Below are positions 1 to 8,659 of a stretch of DNA of 64,000 bases, piece by piece. The stretch's first letter is position 1. Every line of letters starts with the position of its first letter. Made by a program: the position numbers and the translations under genes. Origin of the DNA: an uncultured Candidatus Melainabacteria bacterium (GTDB lineage Bacteria > Cyanobacteriota > Vampirovibrionia > Gastranaerophilales > Gastranaerophilaceae). The DNA lies in the NCBI GenBank assembly GCA_934728585.1, contig CAKVDZ010000004.1, forward strand, positions 1 through 64,000, read 5' to 3'. Under the pieces are notes generated by a model. The model did no database searches, had not been told where the DNA came from, and saw nothing but the letters and a program-made list of their open reading frames with translations.

Positions 1-55
1 GACCGCTCGTGGCTTGTCCACATTTAGGCGTCGCACGACAAGACACAAAATAAAA

Positions 56-129
56 TACCCCTGACACGATTCGAACGTGCGACGCCTTCCTTAGGACGGA
101 AGCGCTCTATCCAGCTGAGCTACAGAGGC
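56..129 (-). tRNA. tRNA-Arg (anticodon CCU)
   Basis: On the reverse strand this folds as a full cloverleaf. The acceptor stem is GCCTCTG with CAGGGGT, the D arm is GCTC/GAGC, the anticodon stem is CTTCC/GGAAG around loop GTCCTAA, and the T arm carries TTCGAAT. The central triplet CCT reads AGG (arginine). The CCA end is not encoded. The T-stem segment GGCGTCGCACG (76-86) is repeated in inverted orientation just downstream at 27-37. Confidence 0.95.
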
Positions 130-252
130 ATTTTATTTTTATAATTATTCAGTTTTATTTTACGCTCAGCTGGCTTTATTGCAGACAAGCTGCTGAGGTT
201 TCGCTCTCGCTCACCTTGTGAGCTACAGAGGCATTTTATTCTATAATTATTC
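117..252. repeat. Partial duplication of the tRNA-Arg 5' end and its upstream flank
   Basis: The 21-bp run covering the first bases of the tRNA and its upstream flank (117-137) recurs at 220-240. Both copies continue into a similar AT tract (ataattattca). Between the copies lies an imperfect hairpin (165-197, CTCAGC/GCTGAG and GCTT/AAGC) that also contains an inverted copy of the D-arm sequence GCTCAGCTGG at 164-173. It looks like debris from duplication or recombination at the tRNA locus. The second copy lacks the anticodon and T arms, so it is not a working tRNA. Confidence 0.7.
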
Positions 253-257
253 AAATT

Positions 258-848
258 TTACTTCTTTACGTAGATATCGTCAACACTTTCTGGAGGTTTA
301 TTAGGAACATAATTCTTTAAATAATTAATTGCGTCATCTGGTGTTTCTGCCAAGTAAAATAACGACATTGTTTCTTTTCGAGCAAAGTTTTCGTCAACTA
401 TTTGCTCAAAAAATTCAAAAAGTTTTCCATAAAAATTATTTGTATTCAAAAACACTATCGGTTTTGTATTATAGCCCAAAATTTTGTGGTCGATAATTTC
501 AGAAATTTCTTCCAAAGTTCCAAAACCACCAGCTAAAGCAATTGTTGCATCTGAATAGCTATCCAAAAGATGTTTTCTTTCTCGCATATCTTCTGTCAAA
601 ATAAATTCATCACAACCTCCGCCCTCGTGATTAACAAAATCGTAAATCTTTTTAGGCATAATTCCATAAACTTTTGAACCATTTTTCTTTGCACTTTGAG
701 AAACAGCTCCCATCAAGCCAAAATCAGAACCGCCATAAACTAAATCATAGCCATCTTTTCCAATCATTTCGCCTAATTTTACTGCATCTTTGTAATAAAT
801 TTCATCAACGCCATTACTTGCAGAACAATATACACATATTTTTTTCAT
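258..848 (-). CDS. LOG-family nucleotide phosphoribohydrolase
   Basis: This is a Rossmann-fold protein of the LOG (Lonely Guy)/TIGR00730 family, which cleaves nucleoside 5'-monophosphates (cytokinin-type and others) to base and ribose 5-phosphate. It begins MKKICVYCSAS, the usual first strand. It contains YGGSDFGLMG near residues 39-48 and the nucleotide-binding motif AGGFGTLEE, in which the family's usual proline (PGGxGTxxE) is alanine. About 196 residues is normal for the family. An in-frame ATG exists 24 bases upstream, but the ATG at 848 follows AAGGAC at good distance and starts at the conserved strand. The substrate cannot be told from sequence. It is transcribed away from gdhA. Confidence 0.88.
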   Translation of the reverse strand: MKKICVYCSASNGVDEIYYKDAVKLGEMIGKDGYDLVYGGSDFGLMGAVSQSAKKNGSKVYGIMPKKIYDFVNHEGGGCDEFILTEDMRERKHLLDSYSDATIALAGGFGTLEEISEIIDHKILGYNTKPIVFLNTNNFYGKLFEFFEQIVDENFARKETMSLFYLAETPDDAINYLKNYVPNKPPESVDDIYVKK

Positions 849-906
849 AAAAAAGTCCTTTTTTACAATCATAACACAAATTCTTTTTATTATTTACATT
901 ATTTTG

Positions 907-915
907 TGGTATAAA
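907..915 (+). promoter_or_regulatory. Extended -10 promoter for gdhA
   Basis: TGG followed by TATAAA forms an extended -10 element. Transcription would start near 922 and give a short leader that holds the strong AAAGGAG ribosome site before the gdhA ATG at 944. No convincing -35 is seen. Confidence 0.5.
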
Positions 916-943
916 TAAAACATAAAAATAAAGGAGAAATTTT

Positions 944-2296
944 ATGAATAGTTATGTTGCAAAAGTGTTAGAAGAAACAAAAAAGAAAAATTCTAACGAA
1001 CCAGAGTACTTACAAGCTGTAGAAGAAGTTTTGACTTCAATTGAGCCTGTAGTTGAAAAACATAAAGAATTTGAACAATTAGGCATTCTTGAAAGAATGG
1101 TTGAACCTGAAAGAATTATCACATTCCGTGTATCTTGGGTTGATGATAAAGGTCAAGTTCAAGTAAATAGAGCATTCAGAGTTCAATACAGTTCTCTAAT
1201 TGGTCCATATAAAGGCGGTTTAAGACTTCACCCAACGGTAAACCAAAGCATTATGAAGTTCTTAGGTTTTGAACAAATTTTCAAAAATGCATTAACTGGT
1301 CTACCTATTGGTGGTGGTAAAGGTGGTTCAGACTTTGACCCTAAAGGTAAATCAGATAGAGAAATTATGGCATTTTGTCAAGCATTTATGACAGAACTAC
1401 AACGTCATATCGGTCAAGATGTTGACGTTCCAGCTGGTGATATCGGAACAGGAGCAAGAGAAATCGGCTATATGTTCGGTCAATTCAAACGCATTAGAAA
1501 TGCTTACGAGGGCGGAGTTTTAACTGGTAAAGGTCTTTCATATGGCGGTTCTTTAGCAAGAACTGAAGCAACAGGGTTTGGACTTTCTTACTTTATGAGA
1601 GAAATGTTAAAAGCTAATGGTAATCAATCATTCCAAGGTAAAACTGTTACAATTTCAGGTTCAGGTAATGTAGCTATTTACGCTTGCAAAAAAGTTAAAG
1701 AAATGGGCGGAAACGTGGTTGCTATGAGCGATTCAAATGGTTGCATATATGACAAAAACGGCATCGACCTTGATTTAATCAAAGAAATTAAAGAAGTAAA
1801 AAGAGGTAGAATTAAAGAATACAAAGATGTTCACAGAGATGCTGAATACTTTGAAAGAACTAGCGAAGATTCACCTATTTGGACAATAAAAACAGACATC
1901 GCACTACCTTGCGCAACTCAAAACGAAGTCACATTAAATTCAGCTAAAAAACTTGTTGAAAATGGTGTTATCGCAATTGGTGAGGGAGCAAACATGCCTT
2001 GTACAAAAGAAGCTACAGAATATTTCTTGAACAACTGTGTACTTGTTGGACCAGCAAAAGCGGCTAATGCAGGTGGTGTTGCAACTTCTGCAATTGAAAT
2101 GAGCCAAAACAGCATGCGCTACTACTACACATTCGACGAAGTTGACAAAAAATTAGATGGAATTATGACAAATATCTTTAAATCTTGCCAAGATGCCGCA
2201 ACTGAATATGGATTTGGCAACAACTACGTTGCAGGTGCTAATATTGCAGCATTTACAAAACTTGCTGAAGCGATGAAAGCACAAGGTGTTGTATAA
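944..2296 (+). CDS. gdhA: NADP-specific glutamate dehydrogenase
   Basis: Assimilates ammonium by reductive amination of 2-oxoglutarate to glutamate in the cytoplasm. The 450-residue length matches hexameric bacterial GDH. The substrate site is clear: GPYKGGLRLHP (about residues 88-98), the catalytic-lysine loop GGGKGGSDFDPKG (about 125-137) and DVPAGDIGTG (about 166-175). The nucleotide-binding second domain has TVTISGSGNVA in the C-terminal half. ATG follows AAAGGAGAAATTTT. The gene stands alone and ends at a strong terminator. With gltD near 49.3 kb it represents the glutamate-forming capacity in this window. Confidence 0.98.
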   Translation: MNSYVAKVLEETKKKNSNEPEYLQAVEEVLTSIEPVVEKHKEFEQLGILERMVEPERIITFRVSWVDDKGQVQVNRAFRVQYSSLIGPYKGGLRLHPTVNQSIMKFLGFEQIFKNALTGLPIGGGKGGSDFDPKGKSDREIMAFCQAFMTELQRHIGQDVDVPAGDIGTGAREIGYMFGQFKRIRNAYEGGVLTGKGLSYGGSLARTEATGFGLSYFMREMLKANGNQSFQGKTVTISGSGNVAIYACKKVKEMGGNVVAMSDSNGCIYDKNGIDLDLIKEIKEVKRGRIKEYKDVHRDAEYFERTSEDSPIWTIKTDIALPCATQNEVTLNSAKKLVENGVIAIGEGANMPCTKEATEYFLNNCVLVGPAKAANAGGVATSAIEMSQNSMRYYYTFDEVDKKLDGIMTNIFKSCQDAATEYGFGNNYVAGANIAAFTKLAEAMKAQGVV

Positions 2297-2312
2297 TTTA
2301 ATGATTTAATTT

Positions 2313-2358
2313 ACTAAAAAAGGGCGCAACAAATTTCATCTGTTGCGCCCTTTTTAGT
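2313..2358 (+). terminator. Intrinsic terminator after gdhA
   Basis: Long hairpin with arms 2313-2331 and 2341-2358 (core GGGCGCAACA/TGTTGCGCCC), loop aatttcatc, flanked by A5 and T5 runs. Confidence 0.9.
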
Positions 2359-2420
2359 AACATGATTAATTTGCAAAGCTAAAATTTGTGCTAAAATTAT
2401 TTTAAAAAGAGGTTATTATT

Positions 2421-3395
2421 ATGCGTAAAATGCTTGTCGTTATTGATAGAATTGAGTTAAAATACTTTGAATTTAATCAACTTGTAACAAATTTTTGGAT
2501 GATAAAAGGTTTGCTAGAAAATGGTGTTGAAACATACATTACAACAATTGATAATTTATCGTTGAAACATGGCAAAGGGTGCGCAAATTGTTATAAAACC
2601 TACACAAAAGATAACGACATTTTCTACGAAAATGATTTAAAAGGGTTTATGCTTGAAGATTTTGAAAAAATCTTTTTCCGTCCTGACCCACCATTTGACA
2701 ACGATTACTTGAACGCAACGTATATTTTTGACTTTGTAGACAGAACAAAAACTCAAATAATCAATGACACAAAGGCTATTAGAAATTTTAATGAAAAGTT
2801 GCATGCTAATTTGTTCAGAGAGTTCATGCCAGAAAACATCGTAACAGCTTCAAAAGAAGAAATTGAGGAATTTTTAAATATTCATGGTGAAATCATCTTA
2901 AAACCATTAAATAACTGTTTTGGTAAAGGTGTTATGTATCTACAAAAAGGCGACAAAAACACTTTAAGCATAATTAACACTCTAACAAATAACAACACTA
3001 GTATTTGTATGGTACAAAAATATATTCCAGTCGCAAAATATGGCGATAAACGAGTAATAATCTTGAATGGTGAAGTTTTAGATGAATGTGTTCAAAAACT
3101 TCCAACAACTGATGACTTCAAATTCAACACACACAGTGACGATTTTATTAAAAAAGCTGTTTTGACAGATAGTGAAAAGCAAAAATTCACACAAGTCGCA
3201 AAGGGATTAAAAGATTTAGGTATACTTATGGCTGGACTTGACGTAATTGACGAAAAAATTATTGAAATCAATGTTACAAGTCCATGTTTCTTCATTAAAG
3301 AGGTTAACGAAAGATTTAATACACATTTAGAAAATAAATTAAACAAATTCATGCTAGAACTCAGCAATAATACTTGTGTAAATGTTTGTAAATAA
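2421..3395 (+). CDS. gshB: Glutathione synthetase (ATP-grasp)
   Basis: Joins gamma-glutamylcysteine and glycine to make glutathione, using ATP. The N-terminal domain has FFRPDPPFDNDY (about residues 86-97), the family's RxDPPFD..Y segment. The ATP-grasp part has ILKPLNNCFGKGV (about 155-167), QKYIPVAKYGDKR near residue 200 and the metal/product loop GLDVIDEKIIEINVTSP near 273-289. These match bacterial and cyanobacterial GshB rather than RimK. The glycine loop reads NNCFGKG rather than the usual DGMGGxG. ATG is preceded by AGAGG. No gshA lies in the window, so the first step must be encoded elsewhere. Confidence 0.92.
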   Translation: MRKMLVVIDRIELKYFEFNQLVTNFWMIKGLLENGVETYITTIDNLSLKHGKGCANCYKTYTKDNDIFYENDLKGFMLEDFEKIFFRPDPPFDNDYLNATYIFDFVDRTKTQIINDTKAIRNFNEKLHANLFREFMPENIVTASKEEIEEFLNIHGEIILKPLNNCFGKGVMYLQKGDKNTLSIINTLTNNNTSICMVQKYIPVAKYGDKRVIILNGEVLDECVQKLPTTDDFKFNTHSDDFIKKAVLTDSEKQKFTQVAKGLKDLGILMAGLDVIDEKIIEINVTSPCFFIKEVNERFNTHLENKLNKFMLELSNNTCVNVCK

Positions 3396-3422
3396 AGTAT
3401 TTAAGTAATAACAAAAAAATTT

Positions 3423-4916
3423 ATGCTTGCTTTTAAAGCATGTATGAAAGTTTCTGCAGTAAATAACATAAAACATTTTGTGCAAAAACAAATTGCACAA
3501 GAAGCAATTCGGAATACAACTATCCCAATTTCTAATCAGCCAAAAACTTCTGCATTGGCTATTTTTAGCAACTATAATAAGGCTTTCATAAATTTTAAAG
3601 GATATTATGGTGACCAACAACCAGCAAAAAAACTTTTCTGGATTTTAAAGGGCAATAACGACGTTTACGAAGATAACGAAACGAAAGCCCAACTTTACAG
3701 AGGCGGAAACACAGGTTGGAAAAAGTGGGTTAATACATCACCAGAAGATTTGCTAAAACGCTCACCAATGGACGCAATTCAATCAATTTGCACTCTTAAC
3801 AAGCAACCAAGTTGTTACCCTGGAATACCATCATATATTCCAACTCCGAACTACGGTGACAAATGGGGCAGACGTGCAAATTATATAGAAATAAACCCTA
3901 GAACAGTTGCACTAACAGAGGGTGATAAAAAAAGTGAGGGATTGCTAAATGTAATGAAATTACTACCTGCAATTCCACCATCGTCAAAAAGTAATGCAAA
4001 CTGCATAATTCTTTCTCAACTATATCCAGCTATGTATAGAGAAAACGATGGAAGAACAGGTCATTCTTCCTTGTATACCGTTGACTTACATTCTGGAATT
4101 TCAAAGAATTTAACCTCTGATAAGTTATCTCGTGATGGTCAAAAAATGGGCGACGACGAGCAAGTAAAAGCGTTCAATGATATGGCACACTTAAGAGGTT
4201 TAAAAACAGGTATTAGAATGCCTCTTTCAGCTGGTCAAATGACAGTAAAGGGCGAACCTTTTGACTGGAACAGACACGAAAAAGCCTTTATTGATGCTTG
4301 TTGTTGGGCTGTTGATTTAGGGTTTGATTCTATTTTCTTTGATAGTGCAAAACACGTTGGCAATTGGGATATGGGTAACTACTGTGGTTCAGGTTCCGTA
4401 CCTAATTTTCAACAAATGCAATATATTACACAACAAATTCGTTCAAAAACTGGCAGAAACGATATCGCTTTAATTGGCGAAAAATGTGACCTTAACCCAA
4501 GATTTAAAGAAATGGGTTTAACTGCAGGCAACGACTGGGGTAGAGCCGATAATTTTGAAAGTGTAATGCACGAATATGACAAACAACGTTGGAACGACGA
4601 ATATGCAGCTGGCCCTGTAATTTCAGACGACAACGACAGAGGCGGAATGACTTTTGAACAAAGATTAAACCGAATTAAAAATGCATTTCACGCATACAGA
4701 GAACATGGTTGGAAATTGCCAGTGTATATGCAAATGCACGATATTTTCCCGCTAAGCCCTTATTCAAATACCCATGATTTAATGGAAAATGGTGAAAATC
4801 GCTCAACTTATGGCGATGTAGCGAGTCATTACAATAATATTTTCAACACCTCTGATGCCGCAAGACGTCATAGAGATGCAGTTTATAATGAATTTTTAGA
4901 TACTATGTATCAATAA
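3423..4916 (+). CDS. Alpha-amylase-like (GH13-type barrel) protein, divergent
   Basis: A protein of 497 residues with no clear family name. The C-terminal two thirds carry, in the right order, signatures like those of the GH13 barrel: FDSIFFDSAKH (D307), IALIGEKCD (E353) and YMQMHDIF (H439-D440). These would supply the nucleophile, acid/base and third carboxylate. The N-terminus is polar and without a normal signal peptide, followed by FINFKGYYGDQQPAKKLFW. The F-K-G element there also occurs in the two HNH-like proteins at 26.8-29.5 kb. An alternative start at 3444 (MKVSAVNN) is equally possible; neither has a visible ribosome site. Enzyme activity is inferred from motif order only. Confidence 0.6.
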   Translation: MLAFKACMKVSAVNNIKHFVQKQIAQEAIRNTTIPISNQPKTSALAIFSNYNKAFINFKGYYGDQQPAKKLFWILKGNNDVYEDNETKAQLYRGGNTGWKKWVNTSPEDLLKRSPMDAIQSICTLNKQPSCYPGIPSYIPTPNYGDKWGRRANYIEINPRTVALTEGDKKSEGLLNVMKLLPAIPPSSKSNANCIILSQLYPAMYRENDGRTGHSSLYTVDLHSGISKNLTSDKLSRDGQKMGDDEQVKAFNDMAHLRGLKTGIRMPLSAGQMTVKGEPFDWNRHEKAFIDACCWAVDLGFDSIFFDSAKHVGNWDMGNYCGSGSVPNFQQMQYITQQIRSKTGRNDIALIGEKCDLNPRFKEMGLTAGNDWGRADNFESVMHEYDKQRWNDEYAAGPVISDDNDRGGMTFEQRLNRIKNAFHAYREHGWKLPVYMQMHDIFPLSPYSNTHDLMENGENRSTYGDVASHYNNIFNTSDAARRHRDAVYNEFLDTMYQ

Positions 4917-4920
4917 TAAA

Positions 4921-4958
4921 AAAATTATGGCGGAGCCAAAGGCTCCGCCATAATTTTT
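4921..4958 (+). terminator. Strong intrinsic terminator
   Basis: Hairpin with a 17-bp stem (core TTATGGCGGAGCC/GGCTCCGCCATAA), loop aaa, then a T5 run. It ends the gshB/amylase-like unit. Confidence 0.92.
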
Positions 4959-5149
4959 GCTACACCTTGCTTTTTCAAACCTGTCTAATTACAGTAAAAT
5001 TGTATAGCTATTTAATATATAATTATTTTAAACATTTTACAGCATTTTATCATTACCCTAAAGCTTTATCCTATTTTTGTTTATTTACCTTATTGTCTAA
5101 TAGAAAATTTGCTACTTCGTGGTAATAATCAAAAGAAAAAGGAGAGTTT

Positions 5150-6181
5150 ATGAGTATAAAAATGCTTATTTTTGATTATAAAAACGCAGAACACAAATTT
5201 TTTAAGAAAAACAAGTTAGAAGATTTTGACATAACTTTTTTTGAAGAAAGTTTAAATGAAACAACTGTAAACAATTTACCAGAGGAATTTTTGAGTAAAA
5301 CTATTGTTATAAGCGTATTTATCACGTCAAGAATTAATAAAAAAGTTCTTGAAAAATTCCCTAATTTAATGATTTTATCAACTCGTTCAACTGGAATTAA
5401 CCATATAAACTTGGACGACTGCTGTAATCGCAGAATTAAGGTGCTAAACGTCGAAAATTATGGAAATAAATCCGTCGTACAATACACTTTTGGGCTAATT
5501 ATCGCACTTTCAAGAAAATTCCAAACTGCAATAAACGATATAAAAGCTTTTCGATTTGAGTACAACAAATATGTTGGTAGAGAACTTGATAAATTAACTC
5601 TTGGTGTAATTGGAACTGGTGCAATAGGCGAGGGCGTATGTAAAATTGCCAAAGCCTTTGGTATGAATGTTTTAGCCTACGATGTTAGACACAAAACAAA
5701 TTTGATTGAAAATTATGAGGTTAAATATACTGATAAAGAAACCTTACTTAAAAATGCTGATATTATTACATTACACGCACCATTAACCGAACAAACGCGC
5801 GAAATGATTACAAAGCGAGAATTTGCATTAATGAAACATACTGCATACCTAATAAACACATCAAGAGGAAAACTTATAAATACTGAGGACTTGTATAACG
5901 CTATTATTAGTGAAAATATTGCAGGCGCAGGGCTTGATGTGATTGAATGTGAAGATATTTCTTTTTCACAAAATAATAATTTAGTTACAAAAATCGAAAC
6001 CAGCAATATAAATTGTATCGAAAAAGTTGTTTTAACCAGAAAACTTGCACAGCTTGACAACGTAATTATCACGCCACATATCGCATATAATACACAAGAT
6101 TCAATTGACACAATTCTGAAAACAACTTTTGACTCAATAAAAGATTGCCTACAAGGAGGGCATACTAATCAAATCAATTAA
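5150..6181 (+). CDS. D-isomer 2-hydroxyacid dehydrogenase (D-lactate dehydrogenase-like)
   Basis: NAD-dependent oxidoreductase that interconverts a 2-oxoacid and its D-2-hydroxyacid. The most likely job in a fermenter is pyruvate to D-lactate, but the substrate is not fixed by sequence. The Rossmann motif is LGVIGTGAIGEGV (about residues 151-163). The catalytic Arg lies in NTSRGKLI, the Glu in DVIECED and the His in TPHIAYN, the complete triad of the family. A hydrophilic stretch between the Glu and His motifs is longer than usual. Start follows AAAAAGGAGAG. It is a single gene between two terminators; the 190 bp upstream are AT-rich and hold no other gene. Confidence 0.92.
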   Translation: MSIKMLIFDYKNAEHKFFKKNKLEDFDITFFEESLNETTVNNLPEEFLSKTIVISVFITSRINKKVLEKFPNLMILSTRSTGINHINLDDCCNRRIKVLNVENYGNKSVVQYTFGLIIALSRKFQTAINDIKAFRFEYNKYVGRELDKLTLGVIGTGAIGEGVCKIAKAFGMNVLAYDVRHKTNLIENYEVKYTDKETLLKNADIITLHAPLTEQTREMITKREFALMKHTAYLINTSRGKLINTEDLYNAIISENIAGAGLDVIECEDISFSQNNNLVTKIETSNINCIEKVVLTRKLAQLDNVIITPHIAYNTQDSIDTILKTTFDSIKDCLQGGHTNQIN

Positions 6182-6220
6182 TATGCCCTGCTCTTTTTTC
6201 AAATATTCAATTAATACTTA

Positions 6221-6478
6221 CTATACTTCAACAAAAAGTCTTTGACCAACGATATTTGGTTTGCCATTGTAGTATCCAGCAAAGTAGCCACCTTTTACAG
6301 GTTGGTTTTTCGCATAAGTTTCCATGTTAGTTGTTTTTGTAACAAATGGGTTTGGATTGAATGGATTTGTTGAAACTGGTTGAACAGCTGTAGTAGTTGT
6401 TGTTGTAGTTTGTTGCTGACGAATTGCTGGTGATGATAAAACTTTGTTAAATATTGAAATTAAATTATTTTCTGCCAT
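6221..6478 (-). CDS. Small low-complexity protein of unknown function
   Basis: An 85-residue protein I do not recognise. It has a seven-threonine run, NPF repeats in the middle (NPFNPNPF) and a more ordered C-terminus (KGGYFAGYYNGKPNIVGQRL). There is no signal peptide or membrane span. A ribosome site (GAGAGGAC) sits before the ATG. About 75 bases upstream, the reverse strand has TCCGATAA with an AT-rich TAAAAAAA about 10 bases further up. That resembles a sigma-28 promoter but with spacing one base short, so a flagellar link is only a hint. Confidence 0.6.
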   Translation of the reverse strand: MAENNLISIFNKVLSSPAIRQQQTTTTTTTAVQPVSTNPFNPNPFVTKTTNMETYAKNQPVKGGYFAGYYNGKPNIVGQRLFVEV

Positions 6479-6613
6479 TATGTAGTCCTCTCTCGCGCGT
6501 TTCTCTCTCTCGACAAGTTATATTTAATGATGATTTTTTAAAAGTCATATTTTTTATCGGAATTTATTATATTTTTTTAATATAACTTAACAAATCTCAT
6601 CTTATTTATGTAG

Positions 6614-6619
6614 TATAAT
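6614..6619 (+). promoter_or_regulatory. -10 box (TATAAT) six bases before the purD-like ATG
   Basis: Consensus TATAAT is followed by six bases and then ATG at 6626, so the expected transcription start is the A of the start codon. There is no room for a ribosome site, which implies a leaderless mRNA. Confidence 0.65.
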
Positions 6620-6625
6620 CATTTT

Positions 6626-7891
6626 ATGAAAAAAATAAATCGTAAAAATGTATTAATTATTGGTCGTTGTGCAAAGGAATTCGCGTTAGCCAAAAAGTTA
6701 TCAGAACTTGATTGTGTAGAAAAAGTTTTTGTTGCACCTGGAAATGACGCTATGAAAGAATTCTGCGAATGCATTGATATCAGAGAAGATGCATCTATTG
6801 AATTACTTGAATTTGCGATAGAAAATCAAATTGATTTAACTATTGTTTCAAGTGAAAAAGCTATAAAAGCAGATATTGCTGGATTTTTTGCAGATAACGG
6901 ACAACAAGTTTTCGGACCAACTGCAAAAGCAGCTCAAATCAGCACTAGCAAATCTTTTGGCAAAAAATTCATGTATAAGTTAAGAATTCCAACTGCAAAA
7001 TTTGGAATTTTTGAAAAGGCAAACCTTGCATACGATTACGCAAGAAACTCGCAAATGCCTATCGTTACAAAAACAGACGAACACAGAAACATAAACGGCA
7101 CTCTTGTTTGTAGCTCTTATTCGATTGCAAAATCATTTATTGATGAGTCATTTTTACGCGGAGAACAACGAATAATTATTGAAGATTACATATATGGACA
7201 CGAATTTTCGTTCTATGTTGTGACAGACGGTTACAATGCGCTACCGTTGACTAGTGTTGCCAACTACAAATTTGCACTTGATGGTGACGGTGGACTTTTA
7301 ACCTCTGGAATGGGCTGTTACGCACCTGACTACAAGATTTCAAACGAAAACGAACGATTTATAATGGAATGCATAATATTTCCAACTCTTGATTGTCTTG
7401 CGCGAGAGGGTAGTCCTTACGTTGGAATTTTAGGTGTTGATGCGGTTTTAACTCCAAATAATGAAGTTATTGCTCTTGAATACAATACTTCACTACAAGA
7501 ACACGACTGTCAGGGCGTTTTATCACTAATGGACGAAAATTTGTACTACTTAATGCAAGCATGCACAATTGGTTCATTTGCAGATGACTATGAAACCATT
7601 GCTATGTCTGACAATGTTGCTGTTTCTGCAGTTCTATCTGCTGGAAAGAAAAGCGGTTCAATCATTTCAGGACTTGATAAACTTGAAGATACAACAAAAA
7701 TCGCACATTTTAACACTGTAAAAAATAAATATTTAGAATATGAAACTGTTGGCGATAGAACTCTTTTGATAACAAAAAATGCTAAAACAATCTCTCACGC
7801 AGTTGAAAATTTATACGAAGAAATTGAATTAATAGAATTTGACGGCAAAAAACACAGAAAAGATTTGTGTTTAGTTAATGATTACAATTGA
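6626..7891 (+). CDS. Divergent phosphoribosylamine-glycine ligase (PurD-like)
   Basis: An ATP-grasp protein with the whole PurD layout: N-terminal VLIIGRCAKEFALAKKL, then FVAPGNDAM, QVFGPTAKAAQISTSKSFGKKFM (two parts), EDYIYGHEFSFYVV, TSGMGCYAPDY and YVGILGVDAVL. The second step of purine synthesis is the expected role. Several hallmark residues differ. GGGGREHA is GRCAKEFA, the lysine/glycine ATP loop (usually KAxGLAAGKG) reads TKTDEHRNINGT, and the metal-binding FGDPExQ is replaced by TSLQEHDCQG. It is 421 residues, normal length. It may be an active but diverged enzyme or a paralogue with a new substrate. Leaderless promoter; terminator downstream. Confidence 0.8.
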   Translation: MKKINRKNVLIIGRCAKEFALAKKLSELDCVEKVFVAPGNDAMKEFCECIDIREDASIELLEFAIENQIDLTIVSSEKAIKADIAGFFADNGQQVFGPTAKAAQISTSKSFGKKFMYKLRIPTAKFGIFEKANLAYDYARNSQMPIVTKTDEHRNINGTLVCSSYSIAKSFIDESFLRGEQRIIIEDYIYGHEFSFYVVTDGYNALPLTSVANYKFALDGDGGLLTSGMGCYAPDYKISNENERFIMECIIFPTLDCLAREGSPYVGILGVDAVLTPNNEVIALEYNTSLQEHDCQGVLSLMDENLYYLMQACTIGSFADDYETIAMSDNVAVSAVLSAGKKSGSIISGLDKLEDTTKIAHFNTVKNKYLEYETVGDRTLLITKNAKTISHAVENLYEEIELIEFDGKKHRKDLCLVNDYN

Positions 7892-7898
7892 TAATTTA

Positions 7899-7945
7899 GC
7901 AAATAAAAGAGGCGATTTGCTTTGCAAACCGCCTCTTTTATTTGC
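7899..7945. terminator. Bidirectional terminator between purD-like and rph
   Basis: Arms around AAATAAAAGAGGCG and CGCCTCTTTTATTT with inner bases gtttgc/gcaaac. It has T-runs on both strands and serves two convergent genes. Confidence 0.85.
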
Positions 7946-7952
7946 TTTTATT

Positions 7953-8648
7953 TTAATATTTTTCAAATATAGTTTCTATACCTAACTTTGCAGTGTTAAA
8001 GATTTCCATTAACTGTTCTTGGTTGTATGGTTCACCCTCTGCTGTTGTTTGAAATTCAATAATTTTACCACTTTTTGTCATAACAACATTTGAATCAACT
8101 TGTGCGCGAGAATCTTCTTCGTAACACAAATCCAAACGGACTTCACCATCAATTATGCCAACAGAAATTGCACCAACTTCTTCTTTTATTGGATTTTCTT
8201 TCAAATCACCTCTTTCAAGTAATTTTTCAACCGCAATTTTCAAAGCTAAAAATCCACCGCAAATGCTTGCAGTTCTTGTACCACCGTCGGCTTGGATTAC
8301 ATCTGCGTCAATAGTAATCGTCATTTTAGGCAATTTTTCCATATCAACACAAGCTCTTAAGCTTCTACCGATAAGTCTTTGGATTTCTTGTGTTCTGCCA
8401 GAAATTTTTGTTCTTTCTCTTTCGCACCTTGTTGAAGTTGATGACGGAAGCAAAGAATATTCTGCCGTTACCCAACCTTTTGTTGACTCTTTGTCCATCC
8501 ATTTCGGTTGCTTCATTTCAACAGAGGCTGTCGTTATAACCTTTGTGTCACCAAATTCTACCAAAACAGAACCTAACGCGTTTTTAGTAAAATCTTTTGT
8601 AAATTTTACTGGTCTTAATTCATTATTTTTACGTCCGTCTTTTCTCAT
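7953..8648 (-). CDS. rph: Ribonuclease PH
   Basis: Phosphorolytic 3'-5' exoribonuclease that trims tRNA and other RNA 3' ends, working as a hexameric ring. The start MRKDGRKNNELRPVKF is the family start. It contains GSVLVEFGDTKVITTASVE, SGRTQEIQRLIGRSLR and ADVIQADGGTRTASICGG, with the phosphate-site arginines and the catalytic aspartate region intact. Chosen start: the ATG at 8648 has AGGAAAGG just upstream; a longer in-frame reading (to 8693) would run into the gene before it. About 231 residues, standard. Last gene of a three-gene reverse-strand unit with the zinc-ribbon and membrane proteins. Confidence 0.96.
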   Translation of the reverse strand: MRKDGRKNNELRPVKFTKDFTKNALGSVLVEFGDTKVITTASVEMKQPKWMDKESTKGWVTAEYSLLPSSTSTRCERERTKISGRTQEIQRLIGRSLRACVDMEKLPKMTITIDADVIQADGGTRTASICGGFLALKIAVEKLLERGDLKENPIKEEVGAISVGIIDGEVRLDLCYEEDSRAQVDSNVVMTKSGKIIEFQTTAEGEPYNQEQLMEIFNTAKLGIETIFEKY

Positions 8649-8659
8649 TTTAACCTTTC

